From Halomonas campaniensis (lineage in GTDB: Bacteria; Pseudomonadota; Gammaproteobacteria; Pseudomonadales; Halomonadaceae), in the NCBI RefSeq assembly GCF_014193375.1, contig NZ_JACHZF010000011.1:1-64000 (forward strand): a stretch of DNA of 64,000 nucleotides, read 5' to 3'. Positions 53,701 to 63,205 of the stretch are shown piece after piece. The notes under the pieces are model-generated. The model had not been told where the DNA came from. It searched no databases and saw only the letters and a program-made list of their open reading frames with translations. The translations under genes were made by a program, and so were the position numbers. Every line of letters begins with the position of its first letter. Position 1 is the stretch's first letter.

Positions 53701-53777
53701 AAAAAAAAGCGGGAGCGGTTCCACCGCCATGCGCCACTCCATCCGGGACGGCACATGGTCAAGGGAGTCGCTCCCGC
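53701..53777 (-). terminator. Intrinsic terminator after clpX
   Basis: Minus strand: GCGGGAGCG (53769-53777) pairs with CGCTCCCGC (53709-53717), followed at once by eight T residues. The long loop can form an inner hairpin, giving a branched terminator between clpX and the lon promoter. Confidence 0.8.
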
Positions 53778-53805
53778 GTCGGGGCCTCTGCCCCGGGGCT
53801 CTGGC

Positions 53806-55089
53806 TCAGCCGTCGGTGCCGTCGACCCGGGCCGCTTCCTGCTGCTGAGAGTAGATCAGCAGCGGCTCGCTCTCGCCGGCGATCACCGAGGCATCGATCA
53901 CCACCTTGCTCACCCCCTCCAGGGAGGGAATCTCGTACATGGTATCGAGCAGCACCGATTCCAGGATCGAGCGCAGCCCGCGGGCGCCGGTCTTGCGGGC
54001 CATGGCCTTGCCGGCAACGGCCCGCAGGGCATCCTCGCGAAACTCGAGCTCGACGCCCTCCATCTCGAACAGCTTGGCATACTGCTTGATCAGGGAGTTC
54101 TTGGGCTCGGTGAGGATCTGGATCAGCGCATCCTCGGTGAGCTCGGTCAGGGTGGCAATGACCGGCAGGCGCCCGACGAACTCGGGAATCAGGCCGAACT
54201 TCACCAGGTCCTCGGGCTCCACGTCGGCCAGCAGCTCGCCCACGCCGCGCGACTCGTCCTTGCTCTTCACCTCGGCACTGAAGCCGATGCCACCCTTCTC
54301 GGCACGGTCACGGATCACCTTGTCCAGGCCGGCGAAGGCACCGCCGACGATGAACAGGATGTTGCCGGTGTCGACCTGCAGGAACTCCTGCTGCGGGTGC
54401 TTGCGGCCGCCCTGGGGCGGCACCGAGGCAGTGGTGCCCTCGATCAGCTTCAGCAGCGCCTGCTGCACGCCCTCGCCCGACACGTCGCGGGTGATCGAGG
54501 GGTTGTCCGACTTGCGCGAGATCTTGTCGATCTCGTCGATGTAGACGATGCCGCGCTGGGCCTTCTCCACGTCGTAGTCGCACTTCTGCAGCAGCTTCTG
54601 GATGATGTTCTCGACATCCTCGCCCACGTAGCCCGCCTCGGTGAGGGTGGTCGCGTCGGCGATGGTGAACGGAACGTTCAACAGGCGCGCCAGGGTCTCG
54701 GCCAGCAGGGTCTTGCCGCTGCCGGTCGGTCCGATCAAGAGGATGTTCGACTTGCCGAGCTCGACATCGTCGTTCTTCACCTCGGACCGCAGGCGCTTGT
54801 AGTGGTTGTAGACCGCCACCGACAGCACCATCTTGGCGCGGTCCTGGCCGATCACATAGTCGTCGAGGGTGTGACGAATCTCGCGGGGAACGGGCAGGCG
54901 CTCCTCGTCGCTCTCGGCATCGGCATCGAGCACCTCCTCGCGAATGATGTCGTTGCAGAGGTCGACACACTCATCGCAGATATAGACGGACGGGCCGGCA
55001 ATCAGCTTGCGCACCTCGTTCTGGTTCTTGCCACAGAACGAGCAGTAGAGCAGCTTGCCGCCTTCGTCCTTGCCTTTGCCGTCGGCCAT
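53806..55089 (-). CDS. clpX: ATP-dependent Clp protease ATP-binding subunit ClpX
   Basis: 427 aa from the ATG at 55089 (AGAGG upstream; an ATG 6 nt earlier is too close to it). N-terminal zinc finger with paired cysteines (YCSFCGKNQ ... [11 protein letters not shown]), Walker [16 protein letters not shown], pore loop region, and the ClpP-docking loop [10 protein letters not shown] (IGF). Unfolds tagged substrates and feeds ClpP. Length matches E. coli ClpX (424). 125 nt downstream of clpP on the same strand. Confidence 0.97.
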   Translation of the reverse strand: MADGKGKDEGGKLLYCSFCGKNQNEVRKLIAGPSVYICDECVDLCNDIIREEVLDADAESDEERLPVPREIRHTLDDYVIGQDRAKMVLSVAVYNHYKRLRSEVKNDDVELGKSNILLIGPTGSGKTLLAETLARLLNVPFTIADATTLTEAGYVGEDVENIIQKLLQKCDYDVEKAQRGIVYIDEIDKISRKSDNPSITRDVSGEGVQQALLKLIEGTTASVPPQGGRKHPQQEFLQVDTGNILFIVGGAFAGLDKVIRDRAEKGGIGFSAEVKSKDESRGVGELLADVEPEDLVKFGLIPEFVGRLPVIATLTELTEDALIQILTEPKNSLIKQYAKLFEMEGVELEFREDALRAVAGKAMARKTGARGLRSILESVLLDTMYEIPSLEGVSKVVIDASVIAGESEPLLIYSQQQEAARVDGTDG

Positions 55090-55121
55090 TCGCATACCTC
55101 TTCTCAAGTTGGCGATGGCGC

Positions 55122-55211
55122 CACCCGGCCAGACCGGGTGACCCACCGCCGAGCTCACAACGGCGGCGCGGGGCCGCCGGGAACGGTGTCAGGGCGTGAT
55201 AGGAATCACGC
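55122..55211 (-). promoter_or_regulatory. clpP-clpX intergenic hairpins
   Basis: Two perfect dyads lie between clpP and clpX: GCGTGAT-N4-ATCACGC (55194-55211), right after the clpP stop, and CACCCGG-N5-CCGGGTG (55122-55140) just before clpX. Neither has a T-run, so they are more likely RNA processing, stability or partial-attenuation elements than full terminators. Confidence 0.45.
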
Positions 55212-55213
55212 TA

Positions 55214-55834
55214 TCAGGATGTCGGCCGCTTATCCAGCACGGCATCGATCAGGCCATACTCGGCGGCCTGGCTGCCGTTCATGAAGTTGTCGCGGTCGGT
55301 ATCCCGGGCGATGGTCTCGATGTCCTGGCCGGTGTGGTGAGCCAGGATCTGGTTGAGCTTGTCACGGATGCCGAGGATCTCGCGGGTGTGGATCTCGATG
55401 TCCGAGGCCTGCCCCTGGTAACCCCCCAGCGGCTGGTGGATCATCATCCGCGAATTGGGCAGGCAGAAGCGCTTGCCCGCCGCCCCGCCGGCCAGCAGCA
55501 GGGCTCCCATGCTCGCCGCCTGGCCGATGCACACGGTGGAGACGTCGGGCTTGATGAACTGCATGGTGTCGTAGATCGACATGCCGGCGGTGACCGAGCC
55601 CCCCGGCGAGTTGATGTACAGGTGTACATCCTTGTCGGGGTTCTCGGACTCCAGGAACAGCAGCTGCGCCACCACCAGATTGGCCATATAGTCTTCCACC
55701 GGCCCCACCAGGAAGATCACACGCTCCTTGAGCAGGCGGGAATAGATGTCGTAGGCGCGTTCGCCGCGGGCGCTCTGCTCGACCACCATCGGCACCAGGC
55801 CGCCGGCGTTCTGAATATCGAACTCGTTGCTCAT
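55214..55834 (-). CDS. clpP: ATP-dependent Clp protease proteolytic subunit ClpP
   Basis: 206 aa. Catalytic triad: Ser in [14 protein letters not shown], His in [22 protein letters not shown], Asp in [10 protein letters not shown]. Oxyanion strand [20 protein letters not shown]. Forms a 14-mer chamber with ClpX. Length equals E. coli ClpP (207). 88 nt after tig, upstream of clpX. Confidence 0.97.
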   Translation of the reverse strand: MSNEFDIQNAGGLVPMVVEQSARGERAYDIYSRLLKERVIFLVGPVEDYMANLVVAQLLFLESENPDKDVHLYINSPGGSVTAGMSIYDTMQFIKPDVSTVCIGQAASMGALLLAGGAAGKRFCLPNSRMMIHQPLGGYQGQASDIEIHTREILGIRDKLNQILAHHTGQDIETIARDTDRDNFMNGSQAAEYGLIDAVLDKRPTS

Positions 55835-55922
55835 CTGTGTGATGTCCTTGCATCCGATGAATGGAAGCGTGGGGCGCCAAGGGCACGGCTCACGGCGCGC
55901 CCTCGGCGAAGGGAGGGGCCGA

Positions 55923-57275
55923 TCAGGCCTTGCTCTCTTCCTCGGCGTTCTCTTCCTCGTCGGCCTCGGCCTGCTGCTGGGCAGCCGCCAGGACCTCCTG
56001 GTAGGTCATGGTCACGTCCTTGACGCTGGCCTGCTCGAGCAGCTTGTCGACGGCCTTCTCCTCGAGGATCGCGGACTTGACCTGGGTCTTCATCTGCTCG
56101 TTGCCCATGTAGTACTCGACCACCTGGGAGGGCTCCTGATACTGCTCGGCCAGCTCCTCGACCTTGGCCCGGATCTCGTCGTCGGTGGCATCGAGCTCAT
56201 TCGACTTGATCACCTCGGCCAGCAGCAGGCCGACCTGGACACGGCTCTTGGCCTGCTCGGCGAACAGCTCGTTGGGCAGCTGGGAGACATCGAAGTCCTC
56301 GCCCAGGCCGAACTGCTGGGCCGCCTGGCGCTTCAGGCCGTCGGTTTCCTGCTGGATCAGCGCCTGGGGCACGGGAATCTCGTTGGCCTTCTGCAGCGCC
56401 GTCAGCACCTGCTGCTTGACGCGGTTGTCGACGGCCTGGCTCGCCTCGCGAGTCATGTTACGGGTGACCTCGGCGCGGAACTTCTCCAGATCGCCATCCT
56501 CGACGCCAAACTTTGTCACGAAATCGGCATCCACCTCGGGCAGGGCCTGGCCGCTGACCTTGTGCACGGTCACCTTGAAGGTCGCTTCCTGGCCCGCCAG
56601 GTGCTCGGCCTGGTAGTCCTCGGGGAAGGTGACCTTGATCTCCTTCTCCTCACCGGCCTTGGCACCAACCAGCTGCTCCTCGAAGCCGGGGATGAAGCTG
56701 CCGGAGCCGATCACCAGGTTGTGGCCTTCGGCACTGCCGCCCTCGAAGGGCTCGTCGCCCAGGAAGCCCTGGAAGTCGATGGTCAGCTGGTCGCCATCAT
56801 CGGCGGCACGCTCGACTTCTTCCCAGTCGGCGTTCTGCTTGCGCAGGGTCTCGATCATCTCGTCGACATCGGACTCGGAAACCTCGACCACCGGGCGCTC
56901 GACCTCGGTGCCCTCGATGGAGGCGAGCTCGATCTCGGGGTAGATCTCCAGGGTCGCGACGAACTCGAGGTCCTTGCCGGACTCGTTGACGGTCGCCTCG
57001 ATCTGGGGGAAGCCGGCCGGGTTCAGCTCGTTCTCGGAGATGGCGCGCACGTAGCGCTCGCGCATCACTTCGCCCACGACCTCATTGCGCACGTCGCGGC
57101 CATAACGCTGACGGATCACCGACATCGGCACCCTGCCCTTGCGGAAGCCGTCCATGCGAACGTTCTTGGCGGCATCCTTGAGACGGGCGGCGACGGCCTC
57201 GTCGACCTCGGCGGCCGGCACCTGGACGGTGATGCGGCGTTCGATCTGGGAGGTCGTATCGACGGAAACTTGCAT
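55923..57275 (-). CDS. tig: Trigger factor
   Basis: 450 aa. N-terminal ribosome-binding domain with the signature [16 protein letters not shown] (ribosome contact), a central FKBP-type isomerase domain ([42 protein letters not shown]) and a helical C-terminal chaperone domain, ending in an acidic tail ([14 protein letters not shown]) that is richer in glutamate than in E. coli, in keeping with a halophile. First gene of tig-clpP-clpX. Confidence 0.96.
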   Translation of the reverse strand: MQVSVDTTSQIERRITVQVPAAEVDEAVAARLKDAAKNVRMDGFRKGRVPMSVIRQRYGRDVRNEVVGEVMRERYVRAISENELNPAGFPQIEATVNESGKDLEFVATLEIYPEIELASIEGTEVERPVVEVSESDVDEMIETLRKQNADWEEVERAADDGDQLTIDFQGFLGDEPFEGGSAEGHNLVIGSGSFIPGFEEQLVGAKAGEEKEIKVTFPEDYQAEHLAGQEATFKVTVHKVSGQALPEVDADFVTKFGVEDGDLEKFRAEVTRNMTREASQAVDNRVKQQVLTALQKANEIPVPQALIQQETDGLKRQAAQQFGLGEDFDVSQLPNELFAEQAKSRVQVGLLLAEVIKSNELDATDDEIRAKVEELAEQYQEPSQVVEYYMGNEQMKTQVKSAILEEKAVDKLLEQASVKDVTMTYQEVLAAAQQQAEADEEENAEEESKA

Positions 57276-57334
57276 GAATTGTCCTCTACCGACTGGGGCG
57301 TTCTGTTGAATGCGTGGAAAAGATCAAGGGGGTG

Positions 57335-57363
57335 ATTTTATGAATCCCGCCCGGCACTGGCAA
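57335..57363 (-). promoter_or_regulatory. Probable promoter of tig
   Basis: Minus strand TTGCCA (57358-57363), 17-nt spacer, TAAAAT (57335-57340), about 60 bp before the tig start. The rest of the 279-bp gap to the tRNAs (57364-57554) shows no gene. Confidence 0.6.
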
Positions 57364-57554
57364 GCGCCATGCCCATCAGATGGGGGCGGCGCGCCACATT
57401 ACAAGCCCTGCCCCGGAAGAATGCCGACGGAGCGACGCCGCCCGGGGCCGCATCGCGGACGGCGGGCACGGGAAAGGGCGACTCGCCGGATAAGGCAGCC
57501 TGGACGAGACGAAATGAGAAGAAAGACAAGGAAAGAGTGTCGGGCACAAGGGAG

Positions 57555-57630
57555 TGGGGTGGATGATGGGGATCGAACCCACGACCACCGGAGCCACAAT
57601 CCGGGGCTCTACCACTGAGCTACATCCACC
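57555..57630 (-). tRNA. tRNA-His (GTG), copy 1
   Basis: Minus strand begins GGTGGATGTAGCTCAGTGG; anticodon loop TTGTGGC reads GTG. The extra 5' G (G-1) pairs with C73 as required for histidine tRNA, and CCA is encoded (57555-57557). Body identical to copy 2. Last in the Pro-Arg-His-His transcript. Confidence 0.97.
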
Positions 57631-57660
57631 ACTGCCTTGAACAACTGACGGATATCGAAA

Positions 57661-57736
57661 TGGGGTGGATGATGGGGATCGAACCCACGACCACCGGAGC
57701 CACAATCCGGGGCTCTACCACTGAGCTACATCCACC
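57661..57736 (-). tRNA. tRNA-His (GTG), copy 2
   Basis: Identical to copy 1 over the whole tRNA including encoded CCA (57661-57663). Flanked by an 11-bp perfect inverted repeat (57653-57663 and 57735-57745) that lengthens the acceptor stem in the precursor RNA. Confidence 0.97.
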
Positions 57737-57778
57737 ATTTCGATACTCGCTCTACCGACCGGCGCCCCTCTGGCGAGA

Positions 57779-57855
57779 TGGCGCGCCCAGCAGGACTCGA
57801 ACCTGCAACCTACGGCTTAGAAGGCCGTTGCTCTATCCGGTTGAGCTATGGGCGC
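57779..57855 (-). tRNA. tRNA-Arg (TCT)
   Basis: Minus strand begins GCGCCCATAGCTCAACCGG; anticodon stem ACGGC/GCCGT encloses CTTCTAA, anticodon TCT (AGA/AGG codons). Discriminator G and encoded CCA at 57779-57781. Confidence 0.97.
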
Positions 57856-57923
57856 ATTCTACGTCCCAGGTCGCCGGACCGCAACCCTTAGATCGAATTT
57901 TTCGCACTTCAATCAACAGGTTG

Positions 57924-58000
57924 TGGTCGGAGTGGAGGGATTCGAACCCCCGACATCCTGCTCCCAAAGCAGGCGCGCTACCAGGCTGCGCTACACTCCG
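57924..58000 (-). tRNA. tRNA-Pro (TGG)
   Basis: Minus strand begins CGGAGTGTAGCGCAGCCTGG; anticodon stem CCTGC/GCAGG encloses TTTGGGA, anticodon TGG. Discriminator A and encoded CCA at 57924-57926. First tRNA of the transcript. Confidence 0.97.
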
Positions 58001-58053
58001 CCGGTCATCAGGCGGCCCTGACGCCACCGCAGGGGCCTCGTCGAGCGCTGCGT

Positions 58054-58081
58054 ATTCTACGTGACTTTCCTCCCGGGTCAA
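58054..58081 (-). promoter_or_regulatory. Promoter of the tRNA operon
   Basis: Minus strand TTGACC (58076-58081), 16-nt spacer, TAGAAT (58054-58059), followed by a GC-rich discriminator (ACGCAGCGC), typical of stable-RNA promoters under stringent control. It lies 54 bp before tRNA-Pro. Confidence 0.7.
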
Positions 58082-58214
58082 GCGTGAAGGCCGCCACGGC
58101 GCCCGCCGAGCGCTTTGTTTCGGCGCCCCGGCATGCGAAAATTGCCCACCGCAGTGTCGCCACGCGGACGCGTCCCGTGCCCGCGCCATCCACCCTACCG
58201 TCAGAGGAAGCTCG

Positions 58215-59078
58215 ATGACCGCCCAACTGATCGATGGCAAGTCCATAGCCGCCCGAGTCCGCCAGCAGGTTGCCCGCCAGGTGCAGGCGCGCCGCGACAA
58301 CGGGGGCCGAGCACCGGGACTTGCCGTGGTGCTGGTGGGCGAGGATCCCGCTTCTGCCGTCTATGTGCGCAACAAGCACAACGCCTGCGTCGAGGCCTGC
58401 ATCGAGTCCTTTCGTCACACGCTGCCTGCCGATGCCACCCAGGCCGAGCTGGAGTCCCTGGTCGATCAGCTCAACGCCGATCCGCGCGTCGACGGCATCC
58501 TGGTGCAGTTGCCGCTCCCGGCCCACCTCGATGCACGCCCGATCCTCGAGCGGATCCGCCCGGACAAGGACGTCGATGGCTTTCATCCCTACAACCTCGG
58601 CCGCCTGGCGCAGCGCCTGCCGCTGCTGCGCCCCTGCACGCCCAAGGGCGTGATGACCCTGCTGGAGCAGAGTGGCCTGGCGGTGCGCGGCCTGGACGCT
58701 ACCGTGGTCGGCGCCTCGAACATCGTCGGCCGCCCCATGGCGCTCGAGCTGATGCTGGCCGGCTGCACCACCACCGTCTGCCATCGTTTTACCCGCAACC
58801 TCGAGGAGCACGTCCGCCGCGCCGAGCTGCTGGTCGTGGCGGTCGGCAAGCCCGGACTGGTCAAGGGCGAGTGGGTCAAGGAGGGGGCCATCGTCATCGA
58901 CGTGGGGATCAACCGTCAGGATGATGGTCGCCTGGTCGGTGACGTGGACTTCGCGACCGCCGCCGAGCGGGCCGGCTGGATCACCCCGGTCCCCGGCGGC
59001 GTCGGCCCGATGACCGTGGCGACCCTGCTCGAGAACACGCTGCAGGCCGCTGACCTGCACGATGCGGGGGAGCGATAA
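58215..59078 (+). CDS. folD: Bifunctional methylenetetrahydrofolate dehydrogenase/cyclohydrolase
   Basis: 287 aa. [31 protein letters not shown] holds the catalytic lysine (YVRNKHNAC); [33 protein letters not shown]; the Rossmann segment [18 protein letters not shown]; and the C-terminal [18 protein letters not shown]. Interconverts methylene-, methenyl- and formyl-tetrahydrofolate. GAGGAAG precedes the ATG. Divergent from the tRNA operon, the usual gammaproteobacterial arrangement. Confidence 0.97.
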   Translation: MTAQLIDGKSIAARVRQQVARQVQARRDNGGRAPGLAVVLVGEDPASAVYVRNKHNACVEACIESFRHTLPADATQAELESLVDQLNADPRVDGILVQLPLPAHLDARPILERIRPDKDVDGFHPYNLGRLAQRLPLLRPCTPKGVMTLLEQSGLAVRGLDATVVGASNIVGRPMALELMLAGCTTTVCHRFTRNLEEHVRRAELLVVAVGKPGLVKGEWVKEGAIVIDVGINRQDDGRLVGDVDFATAAERAGWITPVPGGVGPMTVATLLENTLQAADLHDAGER

Positions 59079-59223
59079 CGGGAACCGGGTGACCCTCCGA
59101 GGGTCCGAGAGTGCGTCAGGGGTGGTCAGGCGAGTCCTGCGCGGGGCAGCGCAATGGCTGTCTCCGGGTGTTTTCGCTAGAATGCGCGCCCTTCCCCACC
59201 TTCACCGATTCGCGAGGTCATGC

Positions 59224-59340
59224 ATGAGCGATAGGACGATGAATGTCGAGAGCTTCAACCTGGACCACGCCAGGGGCGCCAAGGCGGTTGCCCGCGGCTT
59301 CCTCGCCAAACGCAACGAATGGACGGAAATCTTCGCATGA
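59224..59340 (+). CDS. Possible 38-aa peptide coupled to mtnN
   Basis: Open frame starting at the ATG 59224, with a GAGGT-type site upstream, GC-rich third positions, and a stop overlapping the mtnN start (ATGA at 59337-59340). The segment MNVESFNLDH looks like the first residues of LuxS, but nothing else of LuxS follows. It may be a translated leader that couples to mtnN. Function unknown. Confidence 0.35.
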   Translation: MSDRTMNVESFNLDHARGAKAVARGFLAKRNEWTEIFA

Positions 59341-60083
59341 AGCGCATCGGCATCATCGGCGCCATGACCCAGGAGGTCGAGCACCTGGCTTCCCTGCTGG
59401 ACGAGCGCAGGACCCGCACCCACGTGGGCTCCACCTTCCACAGCGGCCTGCTGCATGGCATCGAGGTGGTGATCCTGCAGTCAGGCATCGGCAAGGTGAA
59501 CGCCGCCGTGGGCACGACCCTGCTGCTCGACATGTACCGTCCCGAGGCGGTGATCAACACGGGGTCGGCCGGCGGGTTCGGTGAGGGGCTGGAGATCGGC
59601 GACATCGTGGTCTCCAGCGAGGTGCGCCACCACGACGTGGATGCGGTGGTCTTCGGCTACGAGCACGGCCAGGTGCCCGACATGCCGGCGGCCTATCGGC
59701 CCGACCCGCGCCTGGTGACGATCGCCCGCGAGTGCGTCGAGTCCCTCGGCGAGGTTCGCGTGGTGGAGGGGCTGATCGCCACCGGTGACGTCTTCATGGC
59801 CTGCCCCGACCTGGTGTCGAAGACCCGCACGCGCTTCCCGACCATGCTCGCCGCCGAGATGGAGGCCGCCGCCATCGCCCAGACCTGCCACCTCTACGGC
59901 TGCCCCTTCGTGGTCATCCGCGCCCTTTCCGACATCGCCGGCGGCGGCGACAACCACCTCTCCTTCGAGCAGTTCCTGACCCAGGCCGCCACCCATTCGG
60001 CCCACATGGTCGAGGCGATGGTGGCCAGGCTGGCGAGGCTGAACGCCGATGCACCGGCCGACACGCTCACCGAACGCGCCTGA
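59337..60083 (+). CDS. mtnN: 5'-methylthioadenosine/S-adenosylhomocysteine nucleosidase
   Basis: 248 aa from the ATG at 59337. MTA/SAH nucleosidase family: RIGIIGAMTQEVEHL (catalytic Glu), VILQSGIGKVNAAVGTTLLLD, NTGSAGGFGEGLEIGDIVVSSEVRHHDVDAVVFGYEHGQVP, MLAAEMEAAAIAQTCHLYGCPFVVIRALSDIAGG (purine and ribose contacts, catalytic Asp in LSDIAG). Splits MTA and SAH to adenine plus methylthioribose or S-ribosylhomocysteine. Confidence 0.95.
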   Translation: MKRIGIIGAMTQEVEHLASLLDERRTRTHVGSTFHSGLLHGIEVVILQSGIGKVNAAVGTTLLLDMYRPEAVINTGSAGGFGEGLEIGDIVVSSEVRHHDVDAVVFGYEHGQVPDMPAAYRPDPRLVTIARECVESLGEVRVVEGLIATGDVFMACPDLVSKTRTRFPTMLAAEMEAAAIAQTCHLYGCPFVVIRALSDIAGGGDNHLSFEQFLTQAATHSAHMVEAMVARLARLNADAPADTLTERA

Positions 60084-60114
60084 GCGCATCGCCAGGGCAG
60101 GCGGTGCGCCGCGG

Positions 60115-61026
60115 ATGAAGGGCGTGGCGCTGGCCCTGGCGATGGGCATTGCCCTGCTGGCAGGGGGTTGCGGCACCACTCACCTGGCAGCGCCTGCCGA
60201 CAGCGGATCGATCGGCGCGGAGCAGCAGCCCCCGGCGCTGCCCTTCCGATCGCTGCCGCGCCAGGCCTACACCCCAAACGACTGGCCCGAGACGCTCGAG
60301 GCCGAGGTCAACCTGCCGGAAACTCGGGGCAACGGGCTGCGGCCGGCCGCCCTGATCGTCCACGGCGGAGGATGGCAGAATCGCGGGCCGGAGGACATGG
60401 GCGGCATCGCCGAACAGCTGGCCAGCCGCGGCTTCGTGACCCTCAACATCGAGCACCGCTTCGCCCCGGAATACCGCTTCCCCGCCCAACTGCACGACCT
60501 TCAGCGGGCCATGGCCTGGCTGCATGACAACGCCGAGGCATGGCGGGTCGACACCGACCGCATCGTCGGCGTGGGCTTCTCCTCGGGCGCCCACCTGGTC
60601 AGCCTGCTGGCCCTGTCCGGCAGCGCTGGCGAGCTGGCCGCGCCCCATGGCGGCGACCATGCGCGCCTCGCCGCCGTGCTGGCAGGTGGCCTCCCCAGCG
60701 ATCTGTTCAAGTTCCCCGACGGTCGCCTGGTGGTGGAGTTCCTCGGCGGCACCCGCGCCGAGGTGCCCGAGCAGTATGCCCTCGCCTCCCCGGCCCGGCA
60801 GGTCCGCCCCGGCGCCCCGCCCTTCTTCCTGTTCCACGGCACCTGGGACCGCCTGGTCCCGCTCGACCATGCCACCGACTTTCGCGCCGAGCTCGAGGCC
60901 CGGGGCGTGGAGAACGAACTCTACCTGCAGCATGGGCGCGGCCACTTCCTCAGCTTCCTGACCCGGGGCAGCGCCATCGAGGCCGGCATCGCCTTCCTGG
61001 AGCGCCAGGTCAACGGCACTGATTGA
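60115..61026 (+). CDS. Alpha/beta hydrolase lipoprotein (esterase, hormone-sensitive-lipase-like)
   Basis: 303 aa from the ATG at 60115. The signal peptide ends in a lipobox (LAGGC), so it is probably membrane-anchored. Hydrolase core: oxyanion motif LIVHGGGW, IEHRFAPEYRFPAQLHD, nucleophile motif GVGFSSGAH (Ser in GxSxG), likely acid in FHGTWDRLVPLDHA and the final His in GRGHFLSF. Predicted carboxylesterase acting in the periplasm; substrate unknown. Downstream of mtnN (31 nt) and convergent with a DMT transporter gene. Confidence 0.87.
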   Translation: MKGVALALAMGIALLAGGCGTTHLAAPADSGSIGAEQQPPALPFRSLPRQAYTPNDWPETLEAEVNLPETRGNGLRPAALIVHGGGWQNRGPEDMGGIAEQLASRGFVTLNIEHRFAPEYRFPAQLHDLQRAMAWLHDNAEAWRVDTDRIVGVGFSSGAHLVSLLALSGSAGELAAPHGGDHARLAAVLAGGLPSDLFKFPDGRLVVEFLGGTRAEVPEQYALASPARQVRPGAPPFFLFHGTWDRLVPLDHATDFRAELEARGVENELYLQHGRGHFLSFLTRGSAIEAGIAFLERQVNGTD

Positions 61027-61032
61027 CAGGCG

Positions 61033-61950
61033 TCAGGAGCCTTCCAGCCCCCGCGACGGGCGACGCAGCTCCAGGCGGCGCTCGTAGAGCCCCTTGGTGA
61101 CCAGCGTCCCCAGCACCAGCACGCCGCCCACCAGGGCCAGGGGCGCCGGCTGCTCGGCGATGATCCACCAGGCCAGGAAGGTCCCCACCACCACCTCCAG
61201 CAGCAGCAGCAGACCGACCTCGGCGGCGGGCAGGTAGAGCGGTCCCCGCTGCAGCAGCGTCACGCCGCTGGGCACGATGACCAGGCAGAGCAGCAGCACG
61301 ATGGCCAGGGTGCTGGCGGGAGGCATGGCCACGCCTCCGCCACCCGCCACCAGCACCAGCAGCGCCCCGCTGCCGACGATCACCCCGTTGAAGGTCAGCA
61401 TCGGGCTCATGTCGATGCCCGGACGCCGCCGGCACAGGGTGAAGTTCAGCGCCAGGGTCGTGGCCGCCAGCAGCGCGAATCCGTTACCCACCCAGGAGCC
61501 GGCCCCCACGTCATCCACCACGATCATGGCGATACCGGCCATGCAGACCCAGATCGCCAGCCAGGTTCGCCTGGGCAGGCGCTCCTTGAGAATCAGCCGG
61601 GAGAGCCCGGCGGCAATCAGCGGCGCACTGGCCAGGATCAGCAGCACATTACCCGCGCGGGTGTACTGGTTGCCCAGCACGAAGCCGCAGGTGGTCAGGC
61701 TGAACAGCAGCGCCACCGCGATACCGGTTCCCCCGCAGCGCCGATAGGCCGCCAGCAGCCCGCGCCCGTGGCGTGCCAGGGCGATCAGCAGAAAGCCCAG
61801 CGCCGAGAGGTAGCCTCGCCACATCAGGATCTCGGCATCGGGCAGGTCGGCCAGCTTGATCAGCAGCGCGTCCGGGGCCATGATCAGCGCCCCGCCTCCG
61901 GTCAGCAGCAGCCCCTGCTGCCGGTGGGAAAGACTTGGCAACACACTCAT
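61033..61950 (-). CDS. EamA/DMT-superfamily transporter
   Basis: 305 aa, about ten membrane segments in two EamA repeats: LLTGGALIMAPDALLIKLADLPDAEILMWRGYLSALGFLLIAL and, in repeat 2, NGVIVGSGALLVLVAGGGGVAMPP onward to SGVTLLQRGPLYLPAAEVGLLLLLEVVVGTFLAWWIIAEQPA. The GPLYLPAAEV..LLEVV motif is the usual EamA pre-helix-9 signature. Probable metabolite exporter. Length typical. Confidence 0.88.
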   Translation of the reverse strand: MSVLPSLSHRQQGLLLTGGGALIMAPDALLIKLADLPDAEILMWRGYLSALGFLLIALARHGRGLLAAYRRCGGTGIAVALLFSLTTCGFVLGNQYTRAGNVLLILASAPLIAAGLSRLILKERLPRRTWLAIWVCMAGIAMIVVDDVGAGSWVGNGFALLAATTLALNFTLCRRRPGIDMSPMLTFNGVIVGSGALLVLVAGGGGVAMPPASTLAIVLLLCLVIVPSGVTLLQRGPLYLPAAEVGLLLLLEVVVGTFLAWWIIAEQPAPLALVGGVLVLGTLVTKGLYERRLELRRPSRGLEGS

Positions 61951-62022
61951 GGCGTCTCTCGTTCTGGCAGCCCGGGTGAAGGTAACGGTATAAGAAGTGG
62001 TGCCCTGACAGGGCAGCAGCGC

Positions 62023-63063
62023 CTAGCCCTCGACCAGCTTCCACTCCAGGGTCTCGCCGGACATCAGCGGCACGATGCGCTGGCCACCGGCATAGGGCAG
62101 CGACTTGGGCAGCTGCCAGGGCTCGCGGACCAGGGTGACGCTGTCGGCGTTGCGCGGCAGGCCATAGAAGTCGGCCCCGAAGTGGCTGGCGAAGCCTTCC
62201 AGGCGATCCAGGGCGCCCGCCTGTTCGAACGCCGTGGCATAGAGCTCGATGGCGGCCGGTGCGGTGTAGGCTCCGGCGCAGCCGCAGGCGCTCTCCTTGT
62301 CACCCTGGGCGTGGGGCGCGCTGTCGGTGCCGAGGAAGAACTTCGGGCTGCCGGAGGTGGCCGCGGCCAGCAGCGCCTGGCGGTGCCGCTCGCGCTTGAG
62401 GATCGGCAGGCAGTAGTAGTGGGGACGGATGCCGCCCACCAGCATATGGTTGCGGTTGAACAGCAGGTGGTGAACGGTGATGGTCGCCGCCACGTTGGCG
62501 GGCGCGGCGGCCACGAACTCGGCGGCATCGGCGGTGGTGATGTGCTCGAACACCACCTTGAGGTCCGGATGCCGCTCCAGCAGCGGCTTCATGACCCGCT
62601 CGATGAACACCGCCTCGCGGTCGAAGATATCGATGTCGGCACTGGTCACCTCGCCATGCACCAGCAGCGGGATACCCAGCCGCGCCATGGCGCCGATCGC
62701 GCCGTCACAAAGCGAAAGATCGGTCACCCCGGAGTCGGAGTTGGTGGTGGCCCCGGCCGGATAGAGCTTCACGGCGTGGACCAGGCCGCTGGCGTGGGCG
62801 CGCTCGATCTCCTCGGCGGGGGTGTTGTCGGTGAGGTAGAGGGTCATCAGCGGCTCGAAGGCGCTGCCCTCGGGCAGCGCCGCCAGGATACGCTGGCGGT
62901 AGGCCAGCGCCTGCTCGGTGGTGGTCACCGGCGGCCGCAGGTTGGGCATGATGATGGCGCGCCCCATCTGGCGGGCCGAGGCGCCGACCACGGCGGCCAG
63001 GGCCTCGTCGTCGCGCAGGTGGAGGTGCCAGTCATCGGGGCGGGTCAGGGTCAGTGAGGTCAC
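62023..63063 (-). CDS. pyrC: Dihydroorotase
   Basis: 346 aa using the GTG at 63063 ([19 protein letters not shown]); E. coli PyrC is 348 aa. Zinc-binding HLH in DWHLHLRD, the carbamylated lysine in [18 protein letters not shown], further ligands in LLVHGEV and VFEHITT, and [26 protein letters not shown] with the catalytic Asp. Closes carbamoyl-aspartate to dihydroorotate in pyrimidine synthesis. Single-gene unit divergent from a DMT transporter gene. Confidence 0.96.
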   Translation of the reverse strand: MTSLTLTRPDDWHLHLRDDEALAAVVGASARQMGRAIIMPNLRPPVTTTEQALAYRQRILAALPEGSAFEPLMTLYLTDNTPAEEIERAHASGLVHAVKLYPAGATTNSDSGVTDLSLCDGAIGAMARLGIPLLVHGEVTSADIDIFDREAVFIERVMKPLLERHPDLKVVFEHITTADAAEFVAAAPANVAATITVHHLLFNRNHMLVGGIRPHYYCLPILKRERHRQALLAAATSGSPKFFLGTDSAPHAQGDKESACGCAGAYTAPAAIELYATAFEQAGALDRLEGFASHFGADFYGLPRNADSVTLVREPWQLPKSLPYAGGQRIVPLMSGETLEWKLVEG

Positions 63064-63205
63064 GGCGGGTCCTGTCTCGGCTGGAACGTTCTCGGGCGTC
63101 TGCCCAGTATACCGGAAGCCCCCGGCCAAGGCTGCCGGACGGCGCAGACGGCAGGCCCTTTGCCTGCTAACATTGTCGTCCCCATCTCCCGTCGCCCGGT
63201 GCCCC

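Noticed and set aside
61951-62022. GCCCTGACAGGGC palindrome between pyrC and the DMT gene
   Set aside because: Almost no loop and no T-run; likely chance in GC-rich sequence.
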